NCBI RefSeq assembly: GCF_004295585.1
Contig: NZ_AP019400.1
Coordinates: 2,447,501-2,511,500, forward strand
Direction: 5' to 3'
DNA from: Cohnella abietis
GTDB lineage: Bacteria; Bacillota; Bacilli; Paenibacillales; Paenibacillaceae
Length of the DNA: 64,000 nt
In this document: positions 43,617-53,067 of the stretch, piece by piece
Layout: each line of letters begins with the position of its first letter
Position numbering within the stretch: position 1 is the first letter of the stretch
Program-made: the position numbers and the translations under genes
The notes under the pieces: model-generated
Seen by the model: the letters and a program-made list of their open reading frames with translations, nothing else
Told to the model about the DNA's origin: nothing
Databases searched by the model: none

Positions 43617-46280
43617 GTGGGTAAACATATAGCAATCGTTTGGGAGAATAGCCGAACGAGCGGTCAGGTGCGAATATATAATGGGAATATTATCAATATA
43701 AAGTATTTTAAGGATTCTACTTCGTGGAATAAAGGGGAAAGTTGTTCTGCAGCAGAAACGTATTTACGTATTGAAGTGGAAGTCGACTTCGAATTGCAAC
43801 CGAATACGGGTCAAACACTTGTTACGATCGAGACAATGCCACACTCGTTCAGCTTCTTTGTAAGTGATGTCAACAGCAATTATCCAATCTATATCCCAGC
43901 ATATGGTGCTGCAGTAACCGATACGCAGGATACCCGAACCTATTTGGAAATCAAAGAGAGTATTGAAGAAAAAGGTCTACTCACGAATTTGCAGATCATA
44001 GAGGCGGAGAAAGAAGAATCTTTCGAAGCAGCGAGTATGCATACAAGGGATCATGCTTGTCCGACTTGGCTTGGGATTAGCAGAGATACCCGAATATTCG
44101 AAACACAGGCAAGGGGGCGGGGAAGCAATAATTCCCTACCGCCGCCGATTGAGGGATCAGAGCTGCAATGGGACTGGGTTCAGCCAAGAGAGCATGGGAA
44201 TGAAGTTGCATTACCGGAAAATGAGGGGCGACCGGTGCGTTACTGTTATATGTTGGGCAGGGGTATCGGATGTTCGGACACGGTTATACGTCGGTTGGAT
44301 AAGGGTGTTCTGCCTATTCTGAGCACGAAGGTCGTGGATGATGACATCACATATGAAGCCTTATCCTTCGTTTCATTAGAATCAAGCGAACTGAATTCGC
44401 AATCGCTTAAAGGAACGCCTTATTTAATAGCGGATGGTTATGGAATAGGCCATATGCTTTCTGCTGATCAGATTAAGCGACGGGATGAACTTCTGGCTCA
44501 AGAGCTGGAAACAAGGTCGTGTGAGACCACCGTATTTTATTGCAGAGTCATAGCCGAGAATTCAGGCAAAGTTCCTCGTTATGCGTGGTTTAAGAATATT
44601 GTCCCAAATCCTGGACCTAAACCAATTCCCTATACATTTGAGGGGTTCACAGGCTTTGCTCAGTATACTGCTGAGCGAATATTCTGTATATCCAAATTGA
44701 ATGGTAAGGCACTTCCGAGTGAAGAAAATGCAGTGTTGTTAAAACCGGGCGAAAGTGCGATTTTCGAGTTTTATTTGCCTCATCAGCCGATTTCATATGA
44801 ACGTGCGGTGAACTTGAGCAAGCAAGATTTCCATTCTCGTTACGTGGAATGTCGAGATTATTGGGAGAAAAAATTGTCAAGCAGTGCGCAAATCCGTATT
44901 CCAGAACCTCGTTTGGAGGAGATGGTGCAGGCGGGATTGCTTCATACGGATCTCATCATGTACGGCAAGGAACCGGAAGGGACGCTTGTACCTGCGATCG
45001 GCATATATACTGCGATTGGCTCGGAAAGCTCGCCGATTATTCAATTTATGGATTCTATGGGTTGGGGCGGCATTTCGAGACGAGCGCTTATGTTCTTTCT
45101 TGACAAGCAGTATGAGGATGGCATGATTCAGAATTACGGCGGATATATGCTAGAAACCGGTGCAGTATTATGGTGCCTCGGTGAGCATTATCGTTACTCG
45201 CCTGACGATTCATGGATTGCTCAGATCAAACCGAAGCTGCTCAAAGCTTATGAATTTTTGCTGAGATGGCGGCAACGAAATGAGACTGAGCAATTGCGCG
45301 GATGTGGATACGGCATGCTTGAAGGAAAGACAGCTGATCCTGAAGATCCGTATCATTCCTTCATGCTAAATGGATACGCTTACTTAGGCCTTAGTCGCTT
45401 GGCTGAATTGTTGAAGAACATAGATGAAGAATTGTCCTCGCAGGTACGTCTGAATGCGGATTTATTGAAGGCGGATATACGTACGGCTTTCGATCTGGCA
45501 ATGTCGCGATCTCCGGTTGTGCCGTTAGGTGATGGAGGCTGGGTGCCAACGGCACCGCCATGGGTGGAGGCTCGCGGTCCGTTAGCTTTATACGTGGAAC
45601 AGAATAACTGGTTTACACACGGAACCTTCATGGGCCGCGATTCCATGCTCGGTCCGATGTATCTTATCTTTCAGGAGGTAATCGAGGCAAAGGAAATAGC
45701 CGCCGATTTCCTTGTTCAATACCATAATGAACTGATGCTCACTCGAAATGTGGCTTTTAGTCAGCCTTATTATAGTGTTCACCCTTGGGTACACCTGAAG
45801 CGCGGCGAAGTAAAGCCGTTCTTGAAAGCGTATTACAACACAGTCTCAGGATTAGCCGACAGAGAAACCTATACTTTCTGGGAGCACTTCTATCAAGTTA
45901 GTCCTCATAAAACCCATGAAGAGGCTTGGTTTCTGATGCAAACCCGTTGGATGCTGTATATGGAGGAAGGCACATCATTGCGGCTACTTCCAGGAATCCC
46001 TAGAAAATGGTTAGAACAAGGAAAGCGCATCGAGCTCTCAGGGGTCAATACTTATTTCGGAAAATTGTTCCTTCACGTACGGTCAGAATTGGATCAAGGG
46101 TTTATATCCGCAACAATAATATGCGATCCTCTCCGTGCACCACAATCCATAGTGCTGCGGCTTCCCCATCCTGATGGCCGAAGAGCGAGTAATGTCGTTG
46201 GGGGAACATATGACGAGGGGAAGGAGACTGTAGTTATCAATGCTTTCACAGGGATAGCTGAAATACGATTAGAGTTTTAA
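43617..46280 (+). CDS. Six-hairpin glycosidase-like protein of unrecognised family
   Basis: 887 residues from GTG with GGGAG seven bases upstream; no signal peptide, so cytoplasmic. Residues 1-400 appear to be beta-rich sandwich domains. Residues 430-800 look like an (alpha/alpha)6 toroid: repeated helix-turn units with FMDSMGWGGISRRALMFF, QYEDGMIQNYGGY, and QNNWFTHGTFMGRDSMLGP. A closing beta domain (LRLLPGIPRKWLEQGKRIEL) is typical of toroid glycosidases such as GH78 or GH95-like proteins. No family can be assigned by eye, and the catalytic acid is not certain; acidic candidates are in MGWGG-flanking loops and GYGMLEGKTADPEDPYH. Its place after a sugar importer suggests it trims imported oligosaccharides. 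Confidence 0.8.
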   Translation: MGKHIAIVWENSRTSGQVRIYNGNIINIKYFKDSTSWNKGESCSAAETYLRIEVEVDFELQPNTGQTLVTIETMPHSFSFFVSDVNSNYPIYIPAYGAAVTDTQDTRTYLEIKESIEEKGLLTNLQIIEAEKEESFEAASMHTRDHACPTWLGISRDTRIFETQARGRGSNNSLPPPIEGSELQWDWVQPREHGNEVALPENEGRPVRYCYMLGRGIGCSDTVIRRLDKGVLPILSTKVVDDDITYEALSFVSLESSELNSQSLKGTPYLIADGYGIGHMLSADQIKRRDELLAQELETRSCETTVFYCRVIAENSGKVPRYAWFKNIVPNPGPKPIPYTFEGFTGFAQYTAERIFCISKLNGKALPSEENAVLLKPGESAIFEFYLPHQPISYERAVNLSKQDFHSRYVECRDYWEKKLSSSAQIRIPEPRLEEMVQAGLLHTDLIMYGKEPEGTLVPAIGIYTAIGSESSPIIQFMDSMGWGGISRRALMFFLDKQYEDGMIQNYGGYMLETGAVLWCLGEHYRYSPDDSWIAQIKPKLLKAYEFLLRWRQRNETEQLRGCGYGMLEGKTADPEDPYHSFMLNGYAYLGLSRLAELLKNIDEELSSQVRLNADLLKADIRTAFDLAMSRSPVVPLGDGGWVPTAPPWVEARGPLALYVEQNNWFTHGTFMGRDSMLGPMYLIFQEVIEAKEIAADFLVQYHNELMLTRNVAFSQPYYSVHPWVHLKRGEVKPFLKAYYNTVSGLADRETYTFWEHFYQVSPHKTHEEAWFLMQTRWMLYMEEGTSLRLLPGIPRKWLEQGKRIELSGVNTYFGKLFLHVRSELDQGFISATIICDPLRAPQSIVLRLPHPDGRRASNVVGGTYDEGKETVVINAFTGIAEIRLEF

Positions 46281-46312
46281 GCCTCAAAATTCAAAAAAAA
46301 TGGAGGATTAAA

Positions 46313-49300
46313 ATGAGTAAAAACCTTCTTTGCAAAGCATCGTTCTTTGTTTGTCTGGTACTTTTGTTCTCCATTGTCATTTCTGTGACCGTGCCTATAT
46401 CTTATGCTGGTGCGGCTGGGCATGTAGCCGATGAGGTAGCAAGTATTCCGAATAATATAATGGGAGATTACAAGGAGCCCACTGCTGAGTCGATCGAAGG
46501 AGTTGAACTCGTAGTCGCAGGAGTAAGTCGTGCAACTGTCGTATTAACTTCGACCGCGACGGATCTTGAAAAGCAGGCGGCACAAGAGCTGCAAAGCTAT
46601 GTGAAAAAAGTATCTGGAGCGGATATGCCCGTTGTAACCCATGCAAGTGCGATCAATGGGATTAAAATTTTTGTAGGAAGTGCTGCACCCGATCCGCAGC
46701 TGGAACAAATCCGTCAAAAGGGTACGGATCCGGATTCCTTTCGTCTGTCAGTTAGTGGGGACAGCATTCAATTAGTCGGCCTATCCGATAGAGGAGTACT
46801 GTTTGCAGCTTATGAGCTGCTGGAGCAAATCGGAATCCGTTGGTTCACTCCTGGCGACCTCGGTACTGAAATTCCTTCGCTGCAAACGATTCGTGTGAAG
46901 GAGCAGAATACGATCCAGAATCCTGGTGTCATCAATAGGTATGTGGGTGGTATGGATTATCTCTTTTCTAGTGGAGCGATTGAATACGTCGATAAATTCG
47001 AGGGAAAGAAGTGGATGCAACATAATCGAGGCAGCACGGTCCCTCTTGGCGGACACGGATTACCTTGTACGATTACACCTCAGGAACGGCCAGATTTATT
47101 TATTAAAGTGGATGGAAATCTTACAACCCAACTGGATGTATCACAACCAGGTACACTGACATGTGTCGTGGAAGGGGTATTGGAGTACCTGAAGGAAAAC
47201 CCAAATACTAAATATATCGATTTGGGACCAGATGACGGTGATAATCTGGGCACAACGGAATGGGATGCTGTAGATTTCGATCCGCTTATGGGCTCTAATT
47301 CGATAACTGATCGTTATGTTAAATTTTACAATAAGGTATTGGAACAAATTGAGCCACAATATCCCGATGTAGGTATCGCATTTTTCGCTTATCTTCGCTA
47401 TATGAGGGCTCCTGTTCGTGAAGTTCCTAACCCAAAGCTATTGCCGGTTATTGCTCCGATCTCGGTCGATCGTATCCATTCGATTGAAAACAGCATGTCT
47501 TGGGAACGGGACTATTTGAAAGATCTCATAAATGATTGGAAGAAATTAGGTGTTGATGTATCTGTTTATAGCTACATGTTCAATTTGGCTGACCCTGGTC
47601 TGCCCTTTTCAATGATCAATCGTATCGTGGAGGAAATGAGCTATTATCATAAAGAGGAGATGAACCAGCTTCGTTTTGAGGTGATGCCGTCTTGGGGTTA
47701 TCAGGGCCCCTCCTTGTATATGATGGCCAAATTAAACTGGAATCCGGAGCTCGATGTTCAGAAGACGTTATCAGACTACTTCTCTAAATATTATGGACCA
47801 GCAGCTGAGCCCATGTGGAATCACTTTCGCAAGCTGGAAGATGTATTTGCCAATGCGGATTATTATACCGGGGCAGTATTTGATTACTCGAAAATATTGA
47901 CTCCAGACGTTATGGCAGATCTGGAGAGCACACTGGCTGAAGCGGAAAGTAAGGTAACGGCGAACTCCAAATACGCAAAACGGGTTTGGATGACACGTGT
48001 TGCTTTCGATTTTGGAAATGAGTTTACGGATATGCGAGACGCTTACCTCAAATTTGATTTTGTAAAGGCGAAGCAGCACTATGACGAGGCCAAATCGCTA
48101 TTAGAGTTGGCTTACCTGCAATCCCCTGTCATCATTCATCCTTGGACAGCTGAGTATTTGGATATATTTTGGAAAGAACAAATTGAAATGAGCTACAAAC
48201 GAGTTACAAATGGTAACCAGATTGTCGCACAGCTGCCAGATGAATGGTTGGCCATGCTAATCCCTGGAGGAAACGGGGATAAGCTGGGGTTGTGGAAGCC
48301 GGGTGTCGGTACGAAATCGTGGATGAAGCTGAAGACATATTCCGATACATGGTCAAATCAAGGCTTGCGTTATTACAAGGGTGAGGTCTGGTACCGTACT
48401 TCAGTTAATGTCGCGGAGCAATTCAAAGATAAGCCGATCCGGCTTTGGTTTGGAGACATTGACGAAACTCCGCGGGTTTGGATAAATGGCAAGGAAATAC
48501 AGCCCAAGTCCACAGGGATCGCTACGGTTATACCTTGGGAATACGAAGTGACTAGCGCAATCAAATTTGGGAAAAAAAATGATATTGTCGTCTCCGTAAT
48601 TAACAAATCGTTAGATGAAGTGGGGACAGGCGGTATTATAGGTCCTGCATTTCTCTGGGCAGTTGCTCCTGAGCCTATAGATGAACCAGGCGATCCGGAT
48701 GAGCTTCTTACGAATCCTGGATTCGAAAAAGGGACGATAGGATGGGAGCCCTTTTATACGGCTAAATTGACCTCCGTTACTTCTCCTGTGAGTGGTGGTT
48801 CTAAAGCGCTTGAAGTTAGTGGAAGGAACAATAACTACACAGGTGCGATGCAGAATCTTAAAGCGATATTGCTAGAGAACGGACAAGGAACTTACGATTT
48901 CGGAGCTAATCTGCGTACTAAATCGGGTGAGCAAACGATGTATGTAAATATTTTTGTCAATGATAGCGAAGGCGAACATTACTTTAACGGATCTTTTGAA
49001 AACGTGGGAAATGGTAGCTGGGTGAGATCATCAGGCTCAAAAAATATTACATGGACAGGTGAGCTGAAGGCTGCTCGAATATACGTGGAATCTGCTGGGG
49101 GAACAGGCGATTTTTATATCGATGACTTCAGCTTCAAAAAAAAAAAATTACCTAGTTTTGATAAAAGCACATTAACGACGAGTGTAAGCACAATACCCGC
49201 AGGGACGGAATTTAAGGTTAACTACGGACTCAGCAGCGTGAGTAAAGCTGTCTATGGTCAGGACATCAAGCTGGATTATGATTCTTCCGTCATGGAGTTC

Positions 49301-49762
49301 GTAACTGCAAAGTCCTTAATAGACGGAGTTGGGATTGTAGAGACTGTCAAGGAACCGGCGGGTAAGCTTCGTTTGATTGTAGCTAGTCAAGGGTCGGAGC
49401 ATGCTGTCATCGATAACGCGCAAGTGGTAGAGCTTACCTTCAGGGCAAAAAAAATTGCACAATCTGCTTCAGGTGTGATCTCGATTACAAGCGCCATTCT
49501 AGGGGATAACCAAGGAAATGAAACCCAGGCGGCATTGTCTTCAATCAGTGTACGGGTAACGGCTATAGTTGCAGTTGAGAACAGTGCGGACATTAATCAA
49601 GATGGCAAAGTGACTGTAGGTGATTTGTCCATCATCGCTGCTCGATACGGCAAAGACAGAAGCAGCCCAGATTGGGAGCAAGTGAAGAGTGCCGATATTA
49701 ATGGGGATGGCGTAATCGATATCCTTGATCTCGTGGCGGTGGCCAAGAAAATATTGGAGTAG
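46313..49762 (+). CDS. Secreted DUF4838/GH67N-like protein with CBM, cohesin and dockerin
   Basis: 1149 residues. Signal peptide 1-33. Residues about 65-190 resemble the alpha-glucuronidase N-terminal fold (DLEKQAAQELQSYVKKVSG), followed by a DUF4838-like domain to about 500 and helices to 620. Residues 660-790 form a GH2-like jelly roll (LWFGDIDETPRVWINGKEI). Then come a CBM4_9-type binding module (797-946, ELLTNPGFEKGTIGWEPF), a cohesin (952-1085, VYGQDIKLDYDSSVMEF) and a type-I dockerin (1092-1149). The dockerin has two calcium loops, DINQDGKVTVGD and DINGDGVIDILD. Having both cohesin and dockerin allows chain-like assembly. No catalytic residues can be assigned. The ribosome site is TGGAGGA. 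Confidence 0.88.
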   Translation: MSKNLLCKASFFVCLVLLFSIVISVTVPISYAGAAGHVADEVASIPNNIMGDYKEPTAESIEGVELVVAGVSRATVVLTSTATDLEKQAAQELQSYVKKVSGADMPVVTHASAINGIKIFVGSAAPDPQLEQIRQKGTDPDSFRLSVSGDSIQLVGLSDRGVLFAAYELLEQIGIRWFTPGDLGTEIPSLQTIRVKEQNTIQNPGVINRYVGGMDYLFSSGAIEYVDKFEGKKWMQHNRGSTVPLGGHGLPCTITPQERPDLFIKVDGNLTTQLDVSQPGTLTCVVEGVLEYLKENPNTKYIDLGPDDGDNLGTTEWDAVDFDPLMGSNSITDRYVKFYNKVLEQIEPQYPDVGIAFFAYLRYMRAPVREVPNPKLLPVIAPISVDRIHSIENSMSWERDYLKDLINDWKKLGVDVSVYSYMFNLADPGLPFSMINRIVEEMSYYHKEEMNQLRFEVMPSWGYQGPSLYMMAKLNWNPELDVQKTLSDYFSKYYGPAAEPMWNHFRKLEDVFANADYYTGAVFDYSKILTPDVMADLESTLAEAESKVTANSKYAKRVWMTRVAFDFGNEFTDMRDAYLKFDFVKAKQHYDEAKSLLELAYLQSPVIIHPWTAEYLDIFWKEQIEMSYKRVTNGNQIVAQLPDEWLAMLIPGGNGDKLGLWKPGVGTKSWMKLKTYSDTWSNQGLRYYKGEVWYRTSVNVAEQFKDKPIRLWFGDIDETPRVWINGKEIQPKSTGIATVIPWEYEVTSAIKFGKKNDIVVSVINKSLDEVGTGGIIGPAFLWAVAPEPIDEPGDPDELLTNPGFEKGTIGWEPFYTAKLTSVTSPVSGGSKALEVSGRNNNYTGAMQNLKAILLENGQGTYDFGANLRTKSGEQTMYVNIFVNDSEGEHYFNGSFENVGNGSWVRSSGSKNITWTGELKAARIYVESAGGTGDFYIDDFSFKKKKLPSFDKSTLTTSVSTIPAGTEFKVNYGLSSVSKAVYGQDIKLDYDSSVMEFVTAKSLIDGVGIVETVKEPAGKLRLIVASQGSEHAVIDNAQVVELTFRAKKIAQSASGVISITSAILGDNQGNETQAALSSISVRVTAIVAVENSADINQDGKVTVGDLSIIAARYGKDRSSPDWEQVKSADINGDGVIDILDLVAVAKKILE
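48701..49759 (+). repeat. CBM-cohesin-dockerin cassette, copy 1
   Basis: About 1.06 kb at the 3' end of the first large secreted gene is paralogous to 54964-56028. The copies begin with the same 22 bases (GAGCTTCTTACGAATCCTGG onward) and keep the module order and most residues, with scattered substitutions. Confidence 0.88.
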
Positions 49763-49769
49763 CACAAAT

Positions 49770-49805
49770 AAAAAACAGGAAGGGAATGGCTCCTTCCTGT
49801 TTTTT
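49770..49805 (+). terminator. Strong terminator between dockerin protein and SLH anchor
   Basis: AAAAAACAGGAAGG and CCTTCCTGTTTTTT form a perfect 14-bp stem with an 8-base loop and built-in T tract. It would end most transcripts after 49762, so the anchor gene may need read-through or its own promoter. Confidence 0.92.
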
Positions 49806-49879
49806 AATACAAAACCGAAAACAGGTAAACTTCTCTTAAAAAACAGCACGGTCGTTTTCAAAGAAAGGGTGATCCTACT

Positions 49880-50908
49880 ATGAATCGTAAAATCATGACT
49901 ATGATACTCCTATTGCTACTTTGTTTACCCTCGGAGCTTCTAACTACCTCTTATGCGGCGACGGCTTCCTCATTTCTTTTAACTACGGATAAACCTGCGG
50001 GTGGCAAAGTTGTCGTAACCCTGAGTGGCAAGGGAATAAAAGATTTATATGGCTATGAAGCTAGATTCACATTTGATCCAGATCAGCTTGAGCTGGTAGA
50101 ATCCAAATCCAGTCTGGACGGTTTCTCTGTGTCGCCTATTATCAAGAAAAATGAGATTATTATCGCCCATACCAAAATCGGCAATGTAACGGGAGAAAGT
50201 GGGGATATCGTCATCGGTTCCTTGACTTTTAAGATCAAGAAGAATGGGACTTCCAATGTTAAGTGGGAATCGATGAAGGCAGTAGACCATAATTTGTCGG
50301 CTCAAACCTATCCCATAGGAAAGAGTGTTTCCGTGACTGCGGCGAAAAAGGGTTTTCTTGATCTGGAAGGTCACTGGGCCAAGGCAGATATAGAAGTGCT
50401 CGCCTCAAAAGGCATTATTGAAGGAATAGATGAAGATCACTTTGCACCGGAAAACCATGTAACGAGAGCACAGTTTGCCGCATTGATTTCGAGAGCACTA
50501 AATCTTAAGACGGATACGAAGAAAAGTCCTTTCACTGATGTTGCGCCTGCTTCCTGGTACAAGGATGTCATAAATAGCGCCTATTCGGCAGGGATTATTC
50601 AAGGCCTGACGGATACAAAATTTGCTCCGGAACGAAATATTACAAGGGAAGAAATGGCAGTGATGATTGTACGAGCGAATGTCTATGCGGCGCGTTCTTC
50701 AACAGAGGAGAACAACAAAGTCGCTGAAATAACTTTTGCAGATTCAGCGGACATCAGTAAGTGGGCTAGAGAGGGAGTCCAAGCTGCCGTTCGTTCAGGA
50801 ATTATTAAAGGCAAAGCGGGGTTGAAGTTCGATCCTCAGGGTAAGGCATCGCGAGCTGAGGCAGCGACAGTAATTAAAAGATTATTATCTGACTTAAATC
50901 TGCTTTAA
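49880..50908 (+). CDS. Cell-surface anchor: cohesin-like domain plus three SLH domains
   Basis: 342 residues. Signal peptide 1-27. Residues 28-150 are a cohesin-like beta-sandwich (GYEARFTFDPDQLELVESKS, GDIVIGSLTFKIKKNG). Residues 155-340 hold three S-layer homology repeats: FLDLEGHWAKADIEVLASKG, FTDVAPASWYKDVINSAYSA and FADSADISKWAREGVQAAVR. Their partner motifs include VTRAQFAALISRAL, ITREEMAVMIVRAN and ASRAEAATVIKRLL. SLH domains bind pyruvylated secondary wall polymer, so this protein would hold dockerin-bearing partners on the wall, as the SLH-cohesin anchors of clostridial cellulosomes do. The cohesin is more divergent than those in the neighbouring proteins. Confidence 0.9.
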   Translation: MNRKIMTMILLLLLCLPSELLTTSYAATASSFLLTTDKPAGGKVVVTLSGKGIKDLYGYEARFTFDPDQLELVESKSSLDGFSVSPIIKKNEIIIAHTKIGNVTGESGDIVIGSLTFKIKKNGTSNVKWESMKAVDHNLSAQTYPIGKSVSVTAAKKGFLDLEGHWAKADIEVLASKGIIEGIDEDHFAPENHVTRAQFAALISRALNLKTDTKKSPFTDVAPASWYKDVINSAYSAGIIQGLTDTKFAPERNITREEMAVMIVRANVYAARSSTEENNKVAEITFADSADISKWAREGVQAAVRSGIIKGKAGLKFDPQGKASRAEAATVIKRLLSDLNLL

Positions 50909-50923
50909 ACATAGGGAGGACAT

Positions 50924-53026
50924 ATGGAAAACATACAGAACACACAAAACATTTCTATCTGCGAGAACGGACTTTATCTGGATATTGAGATTACAGAGAG
51001 CAAGGATGTTAGGTTGCTGCATTTCTCGCCATTTCCTTTGAAAATACAAGAGCTGGGTACAGAAGAAGCGCGTCGAAGATTTCGCATCGTGGAAATTCAA
51101 ACGACGGGTGAGGATCAGGATGATCATCACGGATCTAAATATACGGGCACATTGCCAGGTAATCGACTGAAATATATGAGCCACAACGACCTGAGAAACG
51201 AGCAGGGGCGGAAGCTGGAAATTGCAATGAAAGATGAAGGGATTCTGGTAACGGTCCACTATCAATTTTATAACGATATTCCGGTTATACGTGCATGGAC
51301 AGAAATAACGAATGTCTCCGACTCCTCGGTAGGGTTGGAGTATGTGTCTTCTTTCGCTTTGACCGGCATTGCCAAAGAAGGGAGTAACAGCTGGGAGGCG
51401 AAGAGCAGGTTACATGTCTCGGACAATACTTGGCATGGTGAAATGAAGTGGAGAAGCAACACACTACCTGAGCTTGGACTGACAAGGGCGAATGATTCAT
51501 CGCTGAAGCGTCTGTCTTACAGCACTTCGGGGACGTGGTCATCAGAAGGTCTAGTACCAATGGGGTGTTTCGAAAATATAGAACGGGATACTTGCTTGTT
51601 CTGGCAAATTGAACATAATGGCTCCTGGCATTGGGAAATTAGCGATGTGGCGAACCATCTCTACTTACAGCTTAGCGGCCCTACTGAAAATGAGAACCAT
51701 TGGTGGAAAAGTGTTGCACCAGGTGAGACATTCCTCTCCGTCCCAGTGGCTGTAGGCATTGTCGCAGGTCAGTTCGAGCAGGCGATCGGTGAATTAACCC
51801 GTTACCGCAGAGAAATTCGTCGACCAAACCAGGACAATGAGTGGTTGCCTGTTATTTTCAACGATTATATGAATTGCTTGTTTGCCAATCCGACAACGGA
51901 GAAGATTTTACCTTTAGTCGATGCGGCTGCCGAAGCTGGCTGCGAATATTACTGCATCGATGCTGGCTGGTATGCGGATGGAGAATGGTGGGATGAAGTT
52001 GGTTTGTGGCTGCCATCACAAGTGCGCTTTCCCGGCGGTCTGAAGGAAGTGACAGAATATATTCGAAGCAAAGGAATGATTCCGGGGTTATGGCTGGAGC
52101 TTGAGGTAATGGGGGTAAACTGTCCACTCGCCGACAAGGTGAGCGATGAATGGTTTTTTATGCGGCACGGAAAACGGGTCATTGATCATGGCCGCTACCA
52201 ATTGGATTATCGGAATCCTGAGGTGCTTAAGCATGCAGATGAAGTTATTGACCGACTCATATTAGAGTATAAAGTCGGTTACATCAAGATGGACTACAAC
52301 ATCAATGCCGGAATCGGTACTGAGGTTGGAGCCGACAGCTTCGGCGATGGCCTTCTCCAGCATAATCGTGCCTATCTCCAATGGCTCGATAGCGTGTTCG
52401 GCCGATATCCCGATCTTGTCATAGAAAACTGCGCCAGCGGTGGAATGCGCTTGGATTATGCATTGCTGAGTCGTCACAGCATTCAGTCAAGCAGTGATCA
52501 GACTGATTATCGCAAATATGCGCCCATTGTAGCCTCAGCTCCGACAGCGATAACACCGGAACAATGTGCGGTATGGTCTTACCCGCTCAGGGATTGTACT
52601 GAGGAGGAAGTGATTTTCAACCTCGTCAACTGCATGCTGATGAGAGTGCATCAGAGCGGACATCTGGCGGAAATCTCATCGGAACGGTTCGCATTAATTC
52701 GCGAAGGGTTGAATTATTACAAGAGCATTCGTCAAGATATTGCTGGAGGACTACCTTTTTGGCCTCTCGGATTACCTTCCTATGGCGATTCATGGATATG
52801 TCTGGGGCTTCGTTGCGGGCAAAAGGCGTATTTGGCAGTGTGGAGATTAGAAAGTGAACAAGATACCATTAAACTACCGATACACTTTTTGGCTGGGCAG
52901 GATGCTTCCGTTCTATGTGGTTATCCGCAGCGGCAGGACTGTGACTGGCATTGGAATCCGGAAGGCGGGGCGTTAACGGTAACATTACCTTCAATGAATT
53001 GTGCCCGTCTGTTTGAGCTTCAATAA
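50924..53026 (+). CDS. Alpha-galactosidase, GH36 family
   Basis: 700 residues with an N-terminal beta-supersandwich and a TIM barrel. The nucleophile is Asp457 in YIKMDYNINAG and the acid/base lies in SSSDQTDY (Asp525). CIDAGWYADGEWWDEVG and ENCASGGMRLDYALL are further GH36 signatures. There is no signal peptide, so it removes alpha-galactose from imported oligosaccharides in the cytoplasm. GGGAGGAC lies just before the ATG. It sits between two secreted cohesin-bearing proteins, tying the locus to a galactosylated glycan. Confidence 0.94.
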   Translation: MENIQNTQNISICENGLYLDIEITESKDVRLLHFSPFPLKIQELGTEEARRRFRIVEIQTTGEDQDDHHGSKYTGTLPGNRLKYMSHNDLRNEQGRKLEIAMKDEGILVTVHYQFYNDIPVIRAWTEITNVSDSSVGLEYVSSFALTGIAKEGSNSWEAKSRLHVSDNTWHGEMKWRSNTLPELGLTRANDSSLKRLSYSTSGTWSSEGLVPMGCFENIERDTCLFWQIEHNGSWHWEISDVANHLYLQLSGPTENENHWWKSVAPGETFLSVPVAVGIVAGQFEQAIGELTRYRREIRRPNQDNEWLPVIFNDYMNCLFANPTTEKILPLVDAAAEAGCEYYCIDAGWYADGEWWDEVGLWLPSQVRFPGGLKEVTEYIRSKGMIPGLWLELEVMGVNCPLADKVSDEWFFMRHGKRVIDHGRYQLDYRNPEVLKHADEVIDRLILEYKVGYIKMDYNINAGIGTEVGADSFGDGLLQHNRAYLQWLDSVFGRYPDLVIENCASGGMRLDYALLSRHSIQSSSDQTDYRKYAPIVASAPTAITPEQCAVWSYPLRDCTEEEVIFNLVNCMLMRVHQSGHLAEISSERFALIREGLNYYKSIRQDIAGGLPFWPLGLPSYGDSWICLGLRCGQKAYLAVWRLESEQDTIKLPIHFLAGQDASVLCGYPQRQDCDWHWNPEGGALTVTLPSMNCARLFELQ

Positions 53027-53067
53027 TATGATGTCATCCATAACCATTCATAGATGGAGGTTGTTAT

